In this document: one piece after another, positions 27,418 to 37,322 of the stretch
Layout: the number at the start of each line of letters is the position of its first letter
Position numbering within the stretch: position 1 is the stretch's first letter
Assembly: GCF_003344765.1 (NCBI RefSeq)
Contig: NZ_QPMH01000007.1
Span: 1 to 64,000 of the forward strand
Source of the DNA: Ferruginivarius sediminum
Lineage (GTDB): Bacteria > Pseudomonadota > Alphaproteobacteria > Kiloniellales > Rhodovibrionaceae
DNA: 64,000 bases
Direction of reading: 5' to 3'
Made by a program: the position numbers and the translations under genes
Notes under the pieces: generated by a model
The model's database searches: none
Told to the model about the DNA's origin: nothing
The model's input: the letters and a program-made list of their open reading frames with translations, nothing else

Positions 27418-27915
27418 CTAAAGCTTGGGCGAGATATCCCCTTCGAGGAGATAGCGGCGATCCGTCTCGTTCACGAACTCCAGAAGCAGGCTTCCCACGC
27501 CGCGCATCGACGCGAACTGTCCGGTGCCGCCCGTAAGTTCCCAATGGCCTTTGTCGACGACCTTGACGTTGCCGTCCGGCCCGGCAACGAACAAAGCGCG
27601 CAGTTGCCATTTGAAATAGGCAACGTCCCCCTCGCTCGTGGTTACTTCCAGGTAGCCGTGCGCGTTGCCGCCGTCGCCTCGTATGACGTCGTGAAGGCCG
27701 TATTCCACGACCTTGGCGCCCGAGAACGCGCCACCGGCTTCGGCGCTGCCCTCACGCTGCGTAAGCACGACGAAATGCTTGTCGTCATCCTTGAAGTCGA
27801 GGCGGATCTGATCCTTGGGCGAAAGCACCACGTCCAGGGTCATCGGCTCGGCGAGCCCTTCCGTCACGCAGAAACAAATCGCTATACCGAGCAAGACAGC
27901 TTGAATTTTTCGCAT
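27418..27915 (-). CDS. Secreted allene-oxide-cyclase-barrel-like protein
   Basis: From ATG 27915 the protein has 165 residues with a signal peptide (residues 1-22, ending GLA). The mature part is all beta, with GHWELTGGTGQFASMRGVGS, a segment typical of the allene oxide cyclase/dirigent-like barrel. The biochemical role in bacteria is not known. A GGGGGG-containing ribosome binding site precedes the start. Confidence 0.55.
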   Translation of the reverse strand: MRKIQAVLLGIAICFCVTEGLAEPMTLDVVLSPKDQIRLDFKDDDKHFVVLTQREGSAEAGGAFSGAKVVEYGLHDVIRGDGGNAHGYLEVTTSEGDVAYFKWQLRALFVAGPDGNVKVVDKGHWELTGGTGQFASMRGVGSLLLEFVNETDRRYLLEGDISPKL

Positions 27916-28089
27916 GGCGCTGGCCCCCCTTGGGAGCGGGCGAGCGTTGCTCTTGGGCGATTCGCTCGTCCTTGGAACAAACGGATTGCCGAACGAAAAT
28001 ACCCCATGGAAGGGTATTAAATACATACCTCTTGCGGGGTGGACCTCGCGCCTAATCCTACCGGCGGGCCGGAAAGGACCTTTGACCGA

Positions 28090-28178
28090 TGGCGGAGGGG
28101 GTGGGATTCGAACCCACGGAGGGCGGAACCCTCGCCGGTTTTCAAGACCGGTGCTTTCGACCGCTCAGCCACCCCTCC
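28090..28178 (-). tRNA. tRNA-Ser(UGA)
   Basis: The minus-strand gene has acceptor stem GGAGGGG/CCCCTCC, anticodon loop CTTGAAA (anticodon TGA), a long variable arm (CGAGGGTTCCGCCCTCC region), T arm GTGGGTTCGAATCCCAC and encoded CCA. Confidence 0.95.
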
Positions 28179-28349
28179 GGGAAAGCCGGGAAGAGCACCC
28201 CGGCCCGGTTCAGACAGAGCGTCTAGCACTTACATGCCAGTGCCGTCTACGGTCGGTGGCGATGGTTAATTGCACGTCACGGGTCCCTGTGGCACAAGCG
28301 AAGAACTGCTTGCCGCCGGAGTCTCGAAAACAGGGGAGGGCTCGTCGCG

Positions 28350-29585
28350 ATGGCTGCCAGGTATCGGCGATTTCCACGCGCTGTCATTGCGGGGCTTGCG
28401 GGCCTCGCGGCCGTCATGGGGGCCGGTGTCGGCGACGCACGCTCGGCCGGGCCCGACTTTGCCGCGTGGTTGACCGACCTGCGGGCGGAAGCGGCGGGGA
28501 AGGGCATCTCCGAGAATACGCTGGATGCCGCCCTGAAAGGCGTGGAGCCCATAGAGCGCGTGGTCGAGCTGGATCGCCGTCAGCCGGAATTCACCCGCAC
28601 CTTCTGGACCTATCTGGAGCGCCGCGTGACGCCGGAGCGCGTGGAGCGGGGGCGCGACCTGCTGAGCAAGCACCGCGACCTGCTCGCGCGGGTTCAGGCC
28701 GAGTTTGGCGTACAGCCGCGATATCTTGTGGCGTTCTGGGGGCTGGAAACCAACTTCGGCGATTATCTCGGCGATTTCCCCGTCGTCGGTTCTTTGGCGA
28801 CCCTGGCCTATGACGAGCGGCGGTCTGATTTCTTCCGCGCCCAGCTTTTGGACGCACTACGCATCGTCGACGAAGGGCACATCGAGGCCGACCGAATGAA
28901 GGGGTCCTGGGCCGGCGCGATGGGGCACATGCAGTTCATCCCGTCGACATTCGTCAACAATGCGGTGGATGCCACCGGCGACGGCCAGAAGGACATCTGG
29001 AACAGCCTGCCCGACGCCTTCGCCTCCGCGGCCAACTACCTCAGCAACGTCGGCTGGAAAGGCGACGAGATCTGGGGGCGCGAGGTCCGGCTGCCACAGG
29101 GTTTCGACTGGAGCCTCGCGGGTCTGGAGGTACGGAAGCCGATCGCCGAATGGGCCGCCATGGACGTGCGTCGCGCGAACGGGAATCCGCTGCCGAAAGC
29201 GGACATGGAAGGCTCCATCGTCGTACCGCAGGGCCACGCCGGCCCCGCGTTCCTGGTCTACGACAATTTCCGGGCGATCCTGCGATGGAACCGCTCGATA
29301 AGTTACGCCATCGCGGTTGGCCACCTGGCCGATCGCATCGTGGGACTGCCGCCGCTGCAGAACGGCCGCGACGTATCGAACGAGCCGCTAAGCCGCGATC
29401 AGACCAAGGAGATGCAGCGGCTACTCAATACGCTGGGCTTCGACGCAGGAAAGCCCGACGGCTTGCCGGGGCCGCAGACACGGGCGGCGATCCGCCGGTT
29501 CCAGGATTCGCTCGGACGGCCAAGCGACGGATATCCGTCGCCTGCGCTTCTCGAATCGCTGCGTAAGCGCGCGCAATCGGGCTGA
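28350..29585 (+). CDS. Lytic murein transglycosylase, MltB family
   Basis: The 411-residue secreted enzyme has a signal peptide (residues 1-36), an SLT_2/MltB catalytic domain (about 45-335) and a C-terminal peptidoglycan-binding domain (PG_binding_1, about 345-405, LLNTLGFDAGKPDGLPGPQT). The catalytic Glu lies in FWGLETNFGDYLG, and KGSWAGAMGHMQFIPSTF is the second signature. It cleaves the glycan strand in the periplasm. It is the first of a conserved wall-related set with rlpA and dacA. Confidence 0.92.
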   Translation: MAARYRRFPRAVIAGLAGLAAVMGAGVGDARSAGPDFAAWLTDLRAEAAGKGISENTLDAALKGVEPIERVVELDRRQPEFTRTFWTYLERRVTPERVERGRDLLSKHRDLLARVQAEFGVQPRYLVAFWGLETNFGDYLGDFPVVGSLATLAYDERRSDFFRAQLLDALRIVDEGHIEADRMKGSWAGAMGHMQFIPSTFVNNAVDATGDGQKDIWNSLPDAFASAANYLSNVGWKGDEIWGREVRLPQGFDWSLAGLEVRKPIAEWAAMDVRRANGNPLPKADMEGSIVVPQGHAGPAFLVYDNFRAILRWNRSISYAIAVGHLADRIVGLPPLQNGRDVSNEPLSRDQTKEMQRLLNTLGFDAGKPDGLPGPQTRAAIRRFQDSLGRPSDGYPSPALLESLRKRAQSG

Positions 29586-29685
29586 ATCGGGGCATTATGG
29601 CGTAATTTTGGAGTAGATTTGTTGCTCCATTAACCTTTCCGTTCTACTGTACGATGTACGTGCATCGCAGGAGGGGGACCCCTAG

Positions 29686-30636
29686 ATGTTGCGGTATGGG
29701 AAAGCGCGCCGACGACTCGCGTCGTTGTGCGTTTTCATGCTGCTTGGCGGTTGCGCCGAGGCGCAGCTCATCGCGCATACGGCCAAGGAGATCAAGCACG
29801 CGGCGGAGCCGGGCAGCTCGGCGCAGGGCAACTATAAGGTTGGCAAGCCGTATGAGGTTGCCGGCGTCTGGTATTACCCGAAGGTCGACTACGACTATAA
29901 CCAAACGGGGATCGCGTCCTGGTATGGACCTGGGTTCAATGGTCGGCGGACCGCGAACGGCGAGCGCTATGACCAGCGCAAGTTGACGGCTGCGCACCGC
30001 ACCTTGCCGATGCCCAGTATGGTGCGGGTCACCAACCTGGAGAACGGCCGGCAAATCAAGCTGCGGGTAAATGACCGCGGCCCGTTCGCACCGGGGCGCA
30101 TCATCGATGTGTCGGAACGCGCCGCCGAGCTTCTGGGCTTCAAGGCCGCGGGCACGGCCAAGGTCCGCGTCGAGATCGTTGAGGGCGACAGCCGGCGGCT
30201 GGCGACGGCCGCACTGAACGACGAAGCCAGCGCGACGGCGCCGAAAGCCGCCCCGGCGATGGAGGTCACCACGGCCAGTCTGGATGGCTCCGAGGTCGAA
30301 CCCGCGACGCGCGTGGACGGTGCTCCTGAGCGCTCGCCGGTGTCCGCATCCGCAGGTGCCGCACCGCCGGAACCCGATGGCACGGTGACGAGAGCCCCGG
30401 CCGAGGCCAGCGATATCTTCATCCAGGCTGGCGCGTTCACGCGCTACGACAATGCCAACCGCCTGCGCGCGCAGCTCTCGCAGTTGGCGCCGACGCGCAT
30501 CGAATCGGCAATGGTGGAGGATCGACAGTATTTCCGCGTCCGCCTGGGGCCGGTCGGCAATGTCGGCGAAGCGGATAGGTTGCTGGCCCTCCTGTTGGAG
30601 AACGGCTATTCCCGTGCCCGCGTGGTCGTTGACTAG
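29686..30636 (+). CDS. rlpA: Septal ring lytic transglycosylase RlpA
   Basis: The 316-residue protein has a lipoprotein signal (LLGGCAEAQ), the double-psi beta-barrel RlpA domain (about residues 60-150: TGIASWYGPGFNGRRTANGE and LRVNDRGPF), a variable Ala/Pro linker and a C-terminal SPOR domain (IFIQAGAFTRYDNANRL). It cleaves denuded glycan strands at the septum. ATG 29686 has AGGAGGGGG upstream. Confidence 0.93.
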   Translation: MLRYGKARRRLASLCVFMLLGGCAEAQLIAHTAKEIKHAAEPGSSAQGNYKVGKPYEVAGVWYYPKVDYDYNQTGIASWYGPGFNGRRTANGERYDQRKLTAAHRTLPMPSMVRVTNLENGRQIKLRVNDRGPFAPGRIIDVSERAAELLGFKAAGTAKVRVEIVEGDSRRLATAALNDEASATAPKAAPAMEVTTASLDGSEVEPATRVDGAPERSPVSASAGAAPPEPDGTVTRAPAEASDIFIQAGAFTRYDNANRLRAQLSQLAPTRIESAMVEDRQYFRVRLGPVGNVGEADRLLALLLENGYSRARVVVD

Positions 30637-30729
30637 GCGTCGGCCATATTCTTGGCGCATTCGCTGCTTAACGCGCGAAGCTAGAGTTCGACTCTGCGTG
30701 GTTCGTTTCACCGATAAGAATCAGGATCG

Positions 30730-31869
30730 ATGATGTTCCGCAACAGCGTGCGTTCAGGCCTTATCCTTGTCGCCATCCTCTTCGCCTTCGTCAGCTCCGC
30801 CGCCGCGCTGGAAACACCGGCGCGAGAGGCTATCCTGGTCGACCACGACACCGGGGCCGTGCTTCTGGCGAAGAAACCGGACACGAAGATGCCGCCTGCC
30901 TCGATGACGAAGATCATGACCGCCTATCTAGTGTTCGAGCACCTGAAGGATGGCCGGCTGTCGCTCGATGATACCTTCGTCGTTTCCGAAAAGGCCTGGC
31001 GGAAGGGCGGTTCCAAGATGTTCGTCGAAGTCGGCAAGGAAGTGCGGGTGGAGGATCTGCTGCGCGGTGTGATCGTCCAATCGGGCAACGATGCCTCCAT
31101 CGTTCTCGCGGAGGGAATCGCCGGGACGGAGGAAGCGTTCGGCGAGATGATGACCGAGACGGCGCACGAGCTTGGCATGTCGAACTCGACATTCCAGAAC
31201 GCCACGGGCTGGCCGCACGAGGATCATCGCACGACGGCGCGCGACCTTGCCACGCTGTCGAAGCACATCATCAGCGACTTCCCCGAACACTATCATTTTT
31301 TTTCCGAACTTGAGTTCACCTGGAACGATATCCGGCAATACAACCGCAATCCGCTACTGCGGCGTAACATGGGTGTGGACGGCCTGAAGACGGGACATAC
31401 GCAGAACGCAGGCTACGGCCTGACGGCCTCGGCGGAGCGCGATGGCCGGCGGCTCATCCTCGTCGTCAACGGCCTCAACAGCGCCAAGCAACGCGCATCG
31501 GAATCCGCGCGCCTGCTGGAATGGGGTTTCCGCGAGTTCCAGAACTATGCGTTGTACGAGGCCGGCGATACGGTCGAAGAGGCGCCCGTCTGGCTGGGAG
31601 AAGCCGACCGCGTACCGCTCAAGATCCGCGAGGACCTGAAGATTACGCTGCCGCGCACGGCGCGCGAGAGCATGACGGTCACCGTGACCTACGACAGCCC
31701 CGTGCCGGCCCCCATCCGCGAGGGGCAGGAAATCGCCACGTTGCGGGTGGAGGCGCCTGACATGGAGACGGTCGAGGTTCCGTTGGAGGCTGGCATGGCG
31801 GTCGATCAGCTCGGTCCCTTGGGCCGCATCGTCAGCAGCCTCGAGTACCTTGTCTTCGGCGCACCATGA
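30730..31869 (+). CDS. dacA: D-alanyl-D-alanine carboxypeptidase (PBP5/6 type)
   Basis: The 379-residue protein has a signal peptide (residues 1-26) and the three active-site motifs of family S11: SMTK (about residue 58), SGN (QSGNDASI) and KTG (DGLKTGHTQ). A C-terminal beta domain and a terminal amphipathic helix (RIVSSLEYLVFG) follow, as in PBP5. It trims the pentapeptide of peptidoglycan. Its stop overlaps the tmk start by four bases. Confidence 0.94.
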   Translation: MMFRNSVRSGLILVAILFAFVSSAAALETPAREAILVDHDTGAVLLAKKPDTKMPPASMTKIMTAYLVFEHLKDGRLSLDDTFVVSEKAWRKGGSKMFVEVGKEVRVEDLLRGVIVQSGNDASIVLAEGIAGTEEAFGEMMTETAHELGMSNSTFQNATGWPHEDHRTTARDLATLSKHIISDFPEHYHFFSELEFTWNDIRQYNRNPLLRRNMGVDGLKTGHTQNAGYGLTASAERDGRRLILVVNGLNSAKQRASESARLLEWGFREFQNYALYEAGDTVEEAPVWLGEADRVPLKIREDLKITLPRTARESMTVTVTYDSPVPAPIREGQEIATLRVEAPDMETVEVPLEAGMAVDQLGPLGRIVSSLEYLVFGAP

Positions 31870-32507
31870 ATGCGGGCGCAGGGCACTTCATAACCTTCGA
31901 GGGCGGCGAGGGCGCGGGCAAGACCACCCAGATCGCCAAGCTGGCCGAAGTGCTCGAGCAGCGCGGCCGGGACGTCGTTCGCACCCGCGAGCCCGGGGGC
32001 AGCCCGGCGGCCGAGGAAATCCGCGGCCTGCTGTTGCACCACGAAACGTCCTGGGAACCGCTGAGCGAAGCGCTGCTTCACTACGCCGCCCGCTGTGAGC
32101 ATCTGCGCGAAACCATCCGCCCGGCGCTGGCGCGCGGTGCATGGGTCTTGTGCGACCGCTTTTCCGATTCCACGCTGGCGTACCAGGGGTATGCGCTGGG
32201 CTTGAACCGGGATGCGATCGAGACGCTTGAGCGTCTTGTGGTCGCCGGGACAGGGCCGGATCTCACCATCATCCTCGATGTATCGCCGAACGTTGGAATG
32301 GCCCGTCTTGGCAAGCGCGGCGGAGACAAGGATCGATATGAACGCATGGACAGTGATTTCCATGTACGCCTTCGGGACGGTTTTCTGCAGATTGCCCGGG
32401 AGTCCCCGGCGCGCTGCGTCGTCGTCGACGCCGAGCGCGATCCAGAGGCCGTTCACAAGGATGTTCTGACGGCCGTGCGCGACAAACTGCGAACTTTTCC
32501 GGGATGA
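31866..32507 (+). CDS. tmk: Thymidylate kinase
   Basis: The 213-residue enzyme phosphorylates dTMP to dTDP. Motifs are the P-loop EGGEGAGKTT, the DR(Y/F/S) signature RTREPGGSP and CDRFSDSTLAYQGY, and the lid region RLGKRGGDKDRYE. It starts inside the dacA stop codon and ends inside the holB start, a coupled operon. Confidence 0.95.
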   Translation: MNAGAGHFITFEGGEGAGKTTQIAKLAEVLEQRGRDVVRTREPGGSPAAEEIRGLLLHHETSWEPLSEALLHYAARCEHLRETIRPALARGAWVLCDRFSDSTLAYQGYALGLNRDAIETLERLVVAGTGPDLTIILDVSPNVGMARLGKRGGDKDRYERMDSDFHVRLRDGFLQIARESPARCVVVDAERDPEAVHKDVLTAVRDKLRTFPG

Positions 32508-33619
32508 GCAGCAAGGCGGCTTCGAAATCCGACGACCCGCCTCTTCTGGAGCCGCGCCAGAACCTGGACCTGATGGGCCACGAGGCGGCGGAAGGGACGC
32601 TGTTGCGCGCCTGGGAGTCGGGGCGTCTGCCGCATGCATGGCTGATCACGGGCGCGCGAGGTATCGGCAAGGCCACGCTGGCCTACCGATTCGCCCGTTT
32701 CGTGCTGGCGGCCGGAAACGCCCAGGGCGGCGCTCTGTTCGGTGACGAGCCGTCGAGCCTGGCGCTCGATCCCGACCATCCCGTGTGCCGCCAGGTGGTC
32801 GCGGGTGGCCATCCGGACATGTTCGTCCTGCAGCCCGGCATGCCGCACCCGGACCGCAAGGGACAGGTGGCTTCCGACATTCTGGTGGGGCATGTCCGGC
32901 AGGCGGTTCATTTCTGCAATATGACTCCGGCCAGCGCCCAATGGCGGGTAGTCATCGTCGATCCGGTGGACGAGATGACCCCTAACGCCGCCAACGCGCT
33001 TCTCAAGGTTCTTGAAGAGCCGCCGCGTAACGCGTTGATCCTGCTGGTGAGCCACGCGCCGGCAAGGCTATTGGCGACGATCCGCTCGCGCTGCTCCCAG
33101 CTTGCGCTCCCGGCGCTGGACGAGCAGACCGTGCGCGGCCTCCTCGCTCAACACGCACCGGGACTCGACAGCGACGACGCCGCCGCCCTGGCGCGTCTGT
33201 CGGAAGGCAGCATCGGCCGCGCCCTGATGCTGGGGGGTGCCGGCGGGCTCGACCTGTACCGCGACCTTATCGGGCTGTTGCGAGAGATTCCGGGCGCGCC
33301 GGCCGAGCGGTTGCACGGCTTCGCCGACCGTCTTTCGCAGGGCGGGGAGGCGGGAAGCTTCCGACTTGGCGGAGAGCTGCTGGGCTGGTGGCTTGCCCGG
33401 CTGGTACGTGCCGGCGCGTCAGGCACCATGCCGGACGAGGTGGTGAGTGGGGAGGGCGAGGCGATGCATCGGCTTCTCGACCGGGCCAGCCTTGAACAGT
33501 GGCTTGAGCTATGGGAAAAGATCGGCCGTCTGTTCGGCCGGGCGGAACGGGCAAACTTCGATCGCAAACAAGTGGTCCTCACGGCATTCCTGGAGATCGA
33601 CGCGTTGATCGCCCGATAA
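32504..33619 (+). CDS. holB: DNA polymerase III subunit delta'
   Basis: The 371-residue clamp-loader subunit has the AAA+ core: a P-loop region ITGARGIGKATLAYR (residues about 46-60), the Walker B-like VIVDPVDEMTPNAANALLK and the sensor region SHAPARLLATIRSRCSQL. The usual delta' zinc cysteines are mostly lacking, which is common in alphaproteobacteria. It follows tmk with a four-base overlap. Confidence 0.93.
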   Translation: MSSKAASKSDDPPLLEPRQNLDLMGHEAAEGTLLRAWESGRLPHAWLITGARGIGKATLAYRFARFVLAAGNAQGGALFGDEPSSLALDPDHPVCRQVVAGGHPDMFVLQPGMPHPDRKGQVASDILVGHVRQAVHFCNMTPASAQWRVVIVDPVDEMTPNAANALLKVLEEPPRNALILLVSHAPARLLATIRSRCSQLALPALDEQTVRGLLAQHAPGLDSDDAAALARLSEGSIGRALMLGGAGGLDLYRDLIGLLREIPGAPAERLHGFADRLSQGGEAGSFRLGGELLGWWLARLVRAGASGTMPDEVVSGEGEAMHRLLDRASLEQWLELWEKIGRLFGRAERANFDRKQVVLTAFLEIDALIAR

Positions 33620-33667
33620 GCGGGCGCCGCCATCCCCAAATGCCGCGATCCCCTCAAGGAGAAACCA

Positions 33668-35239
33668 ATGGCCGGTGCCCAGAATCTCGAAAAAGCACCG
33701 TACTACATCACGACGCCGATCTATTATGTGAACGACAGCCCGCACATCGGGCATGTCTACACGACGCTGGCTTGCGACGTGCTTGCGCGCTTCATGCGCC
33801 TGGACGGCCGCGATGTGAAGTTCCTCACCGGCACTGACGAGCACGGCCAGAAGGTGGAGCGCTCGGCCCAGGCGCGCGGGACGGACCCGCAGGCGTTCAC
33901 CGACAAGATGTCACGGAACTTCCGCGACCTGTCGGGACCGTGGAAGTTCACGAACGACGACTTCATTCGCACTACCGAGGAGCGGCACGTCCACGCCTGC
34001 CAGGACCTTTGGCGCAAGCTCAAGGATGCCGGCGACATATATCTCGGGTCCTATGCCGGCTGGTACGCCGTCCGTGACGAGGCTTTCTACGGCGAGGACG
34101 AACTGACCGACGGCGAGGATGGCAGGAAGTACGCGCCCTCCGGCGCGGAGGTCGACTGGGTGGAGGAGCCCAGCTATTTCTTCCGCCTATCGGCGTGGCA
34201 GGACAGGCTGCTGCGGTTCTACCAGGACAATCCGGATTTCATCGGCCCCGACGCGCGGCGCAACGAGGTGATCAGCTTCGTCAAGAGCGGACTGCGGGAC
34301 CTCTCGGTGTCGCGCACGACCTTCGCCTGGGGAATCCAGGTGCCGGACGATCCAGCGCATATCATGTATGTGTGGCTGGACGCGCTGACCAACTACATCA
34401 CGGCCGTCGGCTATCCCGATACGGAGGCGCCGGACTACCGGAAGTTCTGGCCGGCCGATCTCCACATGGTCGGCAAGGATATTTTGCGATTCCACGCGGT
34501 CTACTGGCCGGCGTTCCTCATGGCGGCGGACCTTGAGCCGCCGAAACGCGTCTACGCGCACGGCTGGTGGACGAACGAGGGCCAGAAGATCTCGAAGTCG
34601 CTGGGCAACGTCATCGACGCCTATCAGCTGATCAACGACTACGGGCTCGATCAGGCGCGCTATTTCTTGCTGCGTGAGGTGCCGTTCGGCAACGACGGCG
34701 ACTTCTCGCACCGGGCCATGGTAAGCCGGATCAACAACGACCTTGCGAACGATTTCGGCAACCTGGCCCAGCGCGTCCTGTCGATGATCCACAAGAACTG
34801 CGACGGGAAGATTCCTGAGCCCGGCGAGCTTATGCCGTCCGACGAATCGCTGCTGGCGGCGACCCAGGCGGTTCTGCCGAAGATGCGCAGTGAACTGTCG
34901 GTGCAGGCTTTCCATAGGTCGCTTGAGGCTGTCTGGGCAGTCGTCGGTCAGGCCAACCGCTATGTGGACGAGATGGCGCCCTGGGTTCTGCGCAAGACTG
35001 ACCGAGCGCGCATGGAAACGGTGCTTTACGTGCTGGCCGACGTAATCCGCCAGCTTGCCATCGTTACGCAGCCCTTCATGCCCGATGCCCCGGCCGCCCT
35101 GCTTGACCAGCTTGGTCAGCCACATGACGCGCGCGACTTCGCTTCGTTGCCGACACGGCTTGAGCCGGGCAGGGCGATTGCCAAGCCATCCGGCGTATTC
35201 CCGCGCTACGTCGAGGAGGAAAGGCAGGACGCTTCCTGA
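33668..35239 (+). CDS. metG: Methionyl-tRNA synthetase
   Basis: The 523-residue class I synthetase has the HIGH-type motif SPHIGHVYTT, the KMSKS-type motif QKISKSLGNV and the anticodon-binding helices in the C-terminal third. It lacks the C-terminal tRNA-binding extension, as in the short alphaproteobacterial form. ATG 33668 has AAGGAG seven bases upstream. Its stop overlaps the tatD start. Confidence 0.95.
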   Translation: MAGAQNLEKAPYYITTPIYYVNDSPHIGHVYTTLACDVLARFMRLDGRDVKFLTGTDEHGQKVERSAQARGTDPQAFTDKMSRNFRDLSGPWKFTNDDFIRTTEERHVHACQDLWRKLKDAGDIYLGSYAGWYAVRDEAFYGEDELTDGEDGRKYAPSGAEVDWVEEPSYFFRLSAWQDRLLRFYQDNPDFIGPDARRNEVISFVKSGLRDLSVSRTTFAWGIQVPDDPAHIMYVWLDALTNYITAVGYPDTEAPDYRKFWPADLHMVGKDILRFHAVYWPAFLMAADLEPPKRVYAHGWWTNEGQKISKSLGNVIDAYQLINDYGLDQARYFLLREVPFGNDGDFSHRAMVSRINNDLANDFGNLAQRVLSMIHKNCDGKIPEPGELMPSDESLLAATQAVLPKMRSELSVQAFHRSLEAVWAVVGQANRYVDEMAPWVLRKTDRARMETVLYVLADVIRQLAIVTQPFMPDAPAALLDQLGQPHDARDFASLPTRLEPGRAIAKPSGVFPRYVEEERQDAS

Positions 35240-36030
35240 TGCTGGTCGATTCACACTGCCACTTGGACATGGTCGCGACCCGTGACGACCTCGATGAGGT
35301 CGTCGCCCGCGCAAATCGGGCCGGCGTCGCGACGATGGTGACCATCTCGACGACATTGAGCGGTTTCGCCGACGTGCTCGCCATCGCCAAGCGGTGCGAG
35401 GATGTCTGGTGCTCAGTCGGCGTGCATCCGCACGAAGCAGGCTCCGAGGGTCAAAGTGCGCCCGACAGGGTTGTCGAGCTGGCCGCGGACCCCTTCGTCG
35501 TCGGCATCGGGGAAAGCGGGCTGGACTACTACTACGACAAATCTCCGCGTCCGGCGCAGGAAGAGAGCTTTCGGGCCCATATCCGTGCCGCTCAACAAAC
35601 CGGCCTGCCACTGATCGTGCATTCGCGCGACGCCGAAGAGGATACAGCTCGGATACTGCGCGAAGAGTACGAAGGCGGGGGCCCCTACGGCTGCGTCATG
35701 CACTGCTTCTCCTCGGGCAGGGAGCTTGCCGAGGCGGCGCTCGACCTGGGTTTCTACATCTCGTTCTCCGGCATCGTGACGTTCAAGAAGTCGGACGAGT
35801 TGCGCGACATCGCCAGCATGGTTCCGCGCGAGCGGCTGCTGATCGAAACGGACGCGCCGTATCTGGCGCCGGTGCCCAAGCGCGGCAAACCGAACGAGCC
35901 GGCCTATCTGTCCTACACCGCCGATTTTCTGGCCGAGCACTTGGGCATGTCCAGAGAGGAACTGGCGGAGACGACGACCGCCAATTTCTTCAGGTTGTTC
36001 AACCGGGCAAGGCCGCCGCAATCTGCGTGA
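35239..36030 (+). CDS. tatD: TatD-family metal-dependent deoxyribonuclease
   Basis: The 263-residue TIM-barrel hydrolase has the metal-binding N-terminal DSHCHLD, the Glu in GIGESGLDYYY, His in IVHSRDAEED and HCFSSG, and the Asp in ETDAPYLAP. It is probably a 3'-5' DNA exonuclease. It is coupled to metG and followed by an MBL hydrolase, a standard alphaproteobacterial order. Confidence 0.94.
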   Translation: MLVDSHCHLDMVATRDDLDEVVARANRAGVATMVTISTTLSGFADVLAIAKRCEDVWCSVGVHPHEAGSEGQSAPDRVVELAADPFVVGIGESGLDYYYDKSPRPAQEESFRAHIRAAQQTGLPLIVHSRDAEEDTARILREEYEGGGPYGCVMHCFSSGRELAEAALDLGFYISFSGIVTFKKSDELRDIASMVPRERLLIETDAPYLAPVPKRGKPNEPAYLSYTADFLAEHLGMSREELAETTTANFFRLFNRARPPQSA

Positions 36031-36094
36031 CCATCGGTCACGGAGGGCGTGACGCCCGCGGGTTCCCGTTGAGGTAATAGGGTGAAGGCCAGGG

Positions 36095-36886
36095 ATGACG
36101 ACGCGCGTCACCATACTCGGGTGCGGAGGATCGGCGGGAGTGCCCATGGTGGGCGGCATCTGGGGGAACTGCAATCCGGCCAATCCGAGGAACCGGCGGC
36201 GGCGTCCGTCGATCCTGGTGGAACGGGCGGGACGTCGGCTCCTTGTCGACACCTCGCCGGACCTGCGGCTTCAGCTCCTCGATGCGGAGGTCGAGGGGAT
36301 CGATGCCGTTCTCTTCACCCACACGCACGCCGATCACTGTCACGGTATCGACGACCTTCGGCCATTGCGTTATGCGCGGAAAACGCCCATCGACGCCTAT
36401 GCCGACGTGGAAACCATGCAGGCGCTGACGACACGCTTCGATTACGCCTTCCAGTCTACGCGCGCCACGGGGTCGTTTTACGCGGCGCTCCTCAACGACC
36501 ATATCATCGAAGAAGGCGAACCCTTTGAGGCTGCCGGGTTTACCTGTACCGCATTCCGGCAGGAGCATGGTCAGACGAGTAGCCTTGGCTATCGCATCGG
36601 TCCGGTCGGCTATTCACCGGACGCGGTGGAAATCGACCGGACTGGCTTCCGCGCCCTGGAAGGTATCAAGCTCTGGATCGTTGACTGCCTGCGCTATGAT
36701 CCACATCCAAGCCATGCGCATTTCAACCTGACCATGGAATGGATATCCAGGGTCAAGCCGGAGCGTGCCGTCCTGACCCATATGAATCATACGTTGGACT
36801 ATGATGACGTGGCCGCGCGGTGCCCGGTCAATGTTGAACCGGGCTACGACGGTCTCGTAATCGAAGTCCCGGATGAGGTTTGCTGA
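36095..36886 (+). CDS. MBL-fold metallohydrolase (PhnP-like)
   Basis: The 263-residue protein begins VTILGCGGSAGVPMVGG, typical of the PhnP/ComJ-like beta-lactamase-fold phosphodiesterases. Its metal site THTHADHCHGIDDLR (about residues 75-90) and VLTHMNHTLDYDD at the C-terminus are intact. It probably cleaves a cyclic phosphodiester; the exact substrate is not predicted. Its 3' end overlaps the next gene by 14 bases. Confidence 0.9.
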   Translation: MTTRVTILGCGGSAGVPMVGGIWGNCNPANPRNRRRRPSILVERAGRRLLVDTSPDLRLQLLDAEVEGIDAVLFTHTHADHCHGIDDLRPLRYARKTPIDAYADVETMQALTTRFDYAFQSTRATGSFYAALLNDHIIEEGEPFEAAGFTCTAFRQEHGQTSSLGYRIGPVGYSPDAVEIDRTGFRALEGIKLWIVDCLRYDPHPSHAHFNLTMEWISRVKPERAVLTHMNHTLDYDDVAARCPVNVEPGYDGLVIEVPDEVC

Positions 36887-37322
36887 ACACGGGCTCAACG
36901 TGATGCTGCTCGATTTCACGACCATTCCGGCACGGCGCCGTCCGAATGCCTGCTTGGCGTGTCCGCCATCATGGAAACGGAGCGATGCGGACATTCACAC
37001 GGCATTATTCAGCGTGCCGGTCAGCCGGCTGCGCGAGGCTGTGGTCGCCATAGCTTCGCGCGAGCCACGCACGCATCTTCTCAGCCTTGACCGCGAGGCC
37101 AGTCAGGCGGAGTTCGAGCAACGCTCAAGGATCTTCGGGTTCGTCGACACGATAACGGTCGCGTTCGAAGCCGCTTCGAACGATACGTCGACAATCGCTA
37201 TCTACAGCCGTTCGCGCACCGGCTACTACGATATTGGCGTCAATCGCCGCCGGGTCCGGCGTTGGCTTGCAGCACTCGCCAACGAACTCGCTGCCAATGG
37301 CGACAACAAGGCCGCGTCGTGA
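36873..37322 (+). CDS. DUF1499 protein
   Basis: The 149-residue protein matches DUF1499: an N-terminal RRRPNACLACP, a beta-rich core (FGFVDTITVAFEAAS) and the characteristic IYSRSRTGYYDIGVNRRRVR near the C-terminus. It has no clear signal peptide in this start. The function of the family is unknown. It sits between the MBL and NUDIX genes with overlaps on both sides. Confidence 0.8.
   Translation: MRFAEHGLNVMLLDFTTIPARRRPNACLACPPSWKRSDADIHTALFSVPVSRLREAVVAIASREPRTHLLSLDREASQAEFEQRSRIFGFVDTITVAFEAASNDTSTIAIYSRSRTGYYDIGVNRRRVRRWLAALANELAANGDNKAAS

Noticed and set aside
28017..28229. Frame containing GGVAERSKAPVLKTG over tRNA-Ser
   Set aside because: This is the typical spurious translation through a tRNA-Ser gene.
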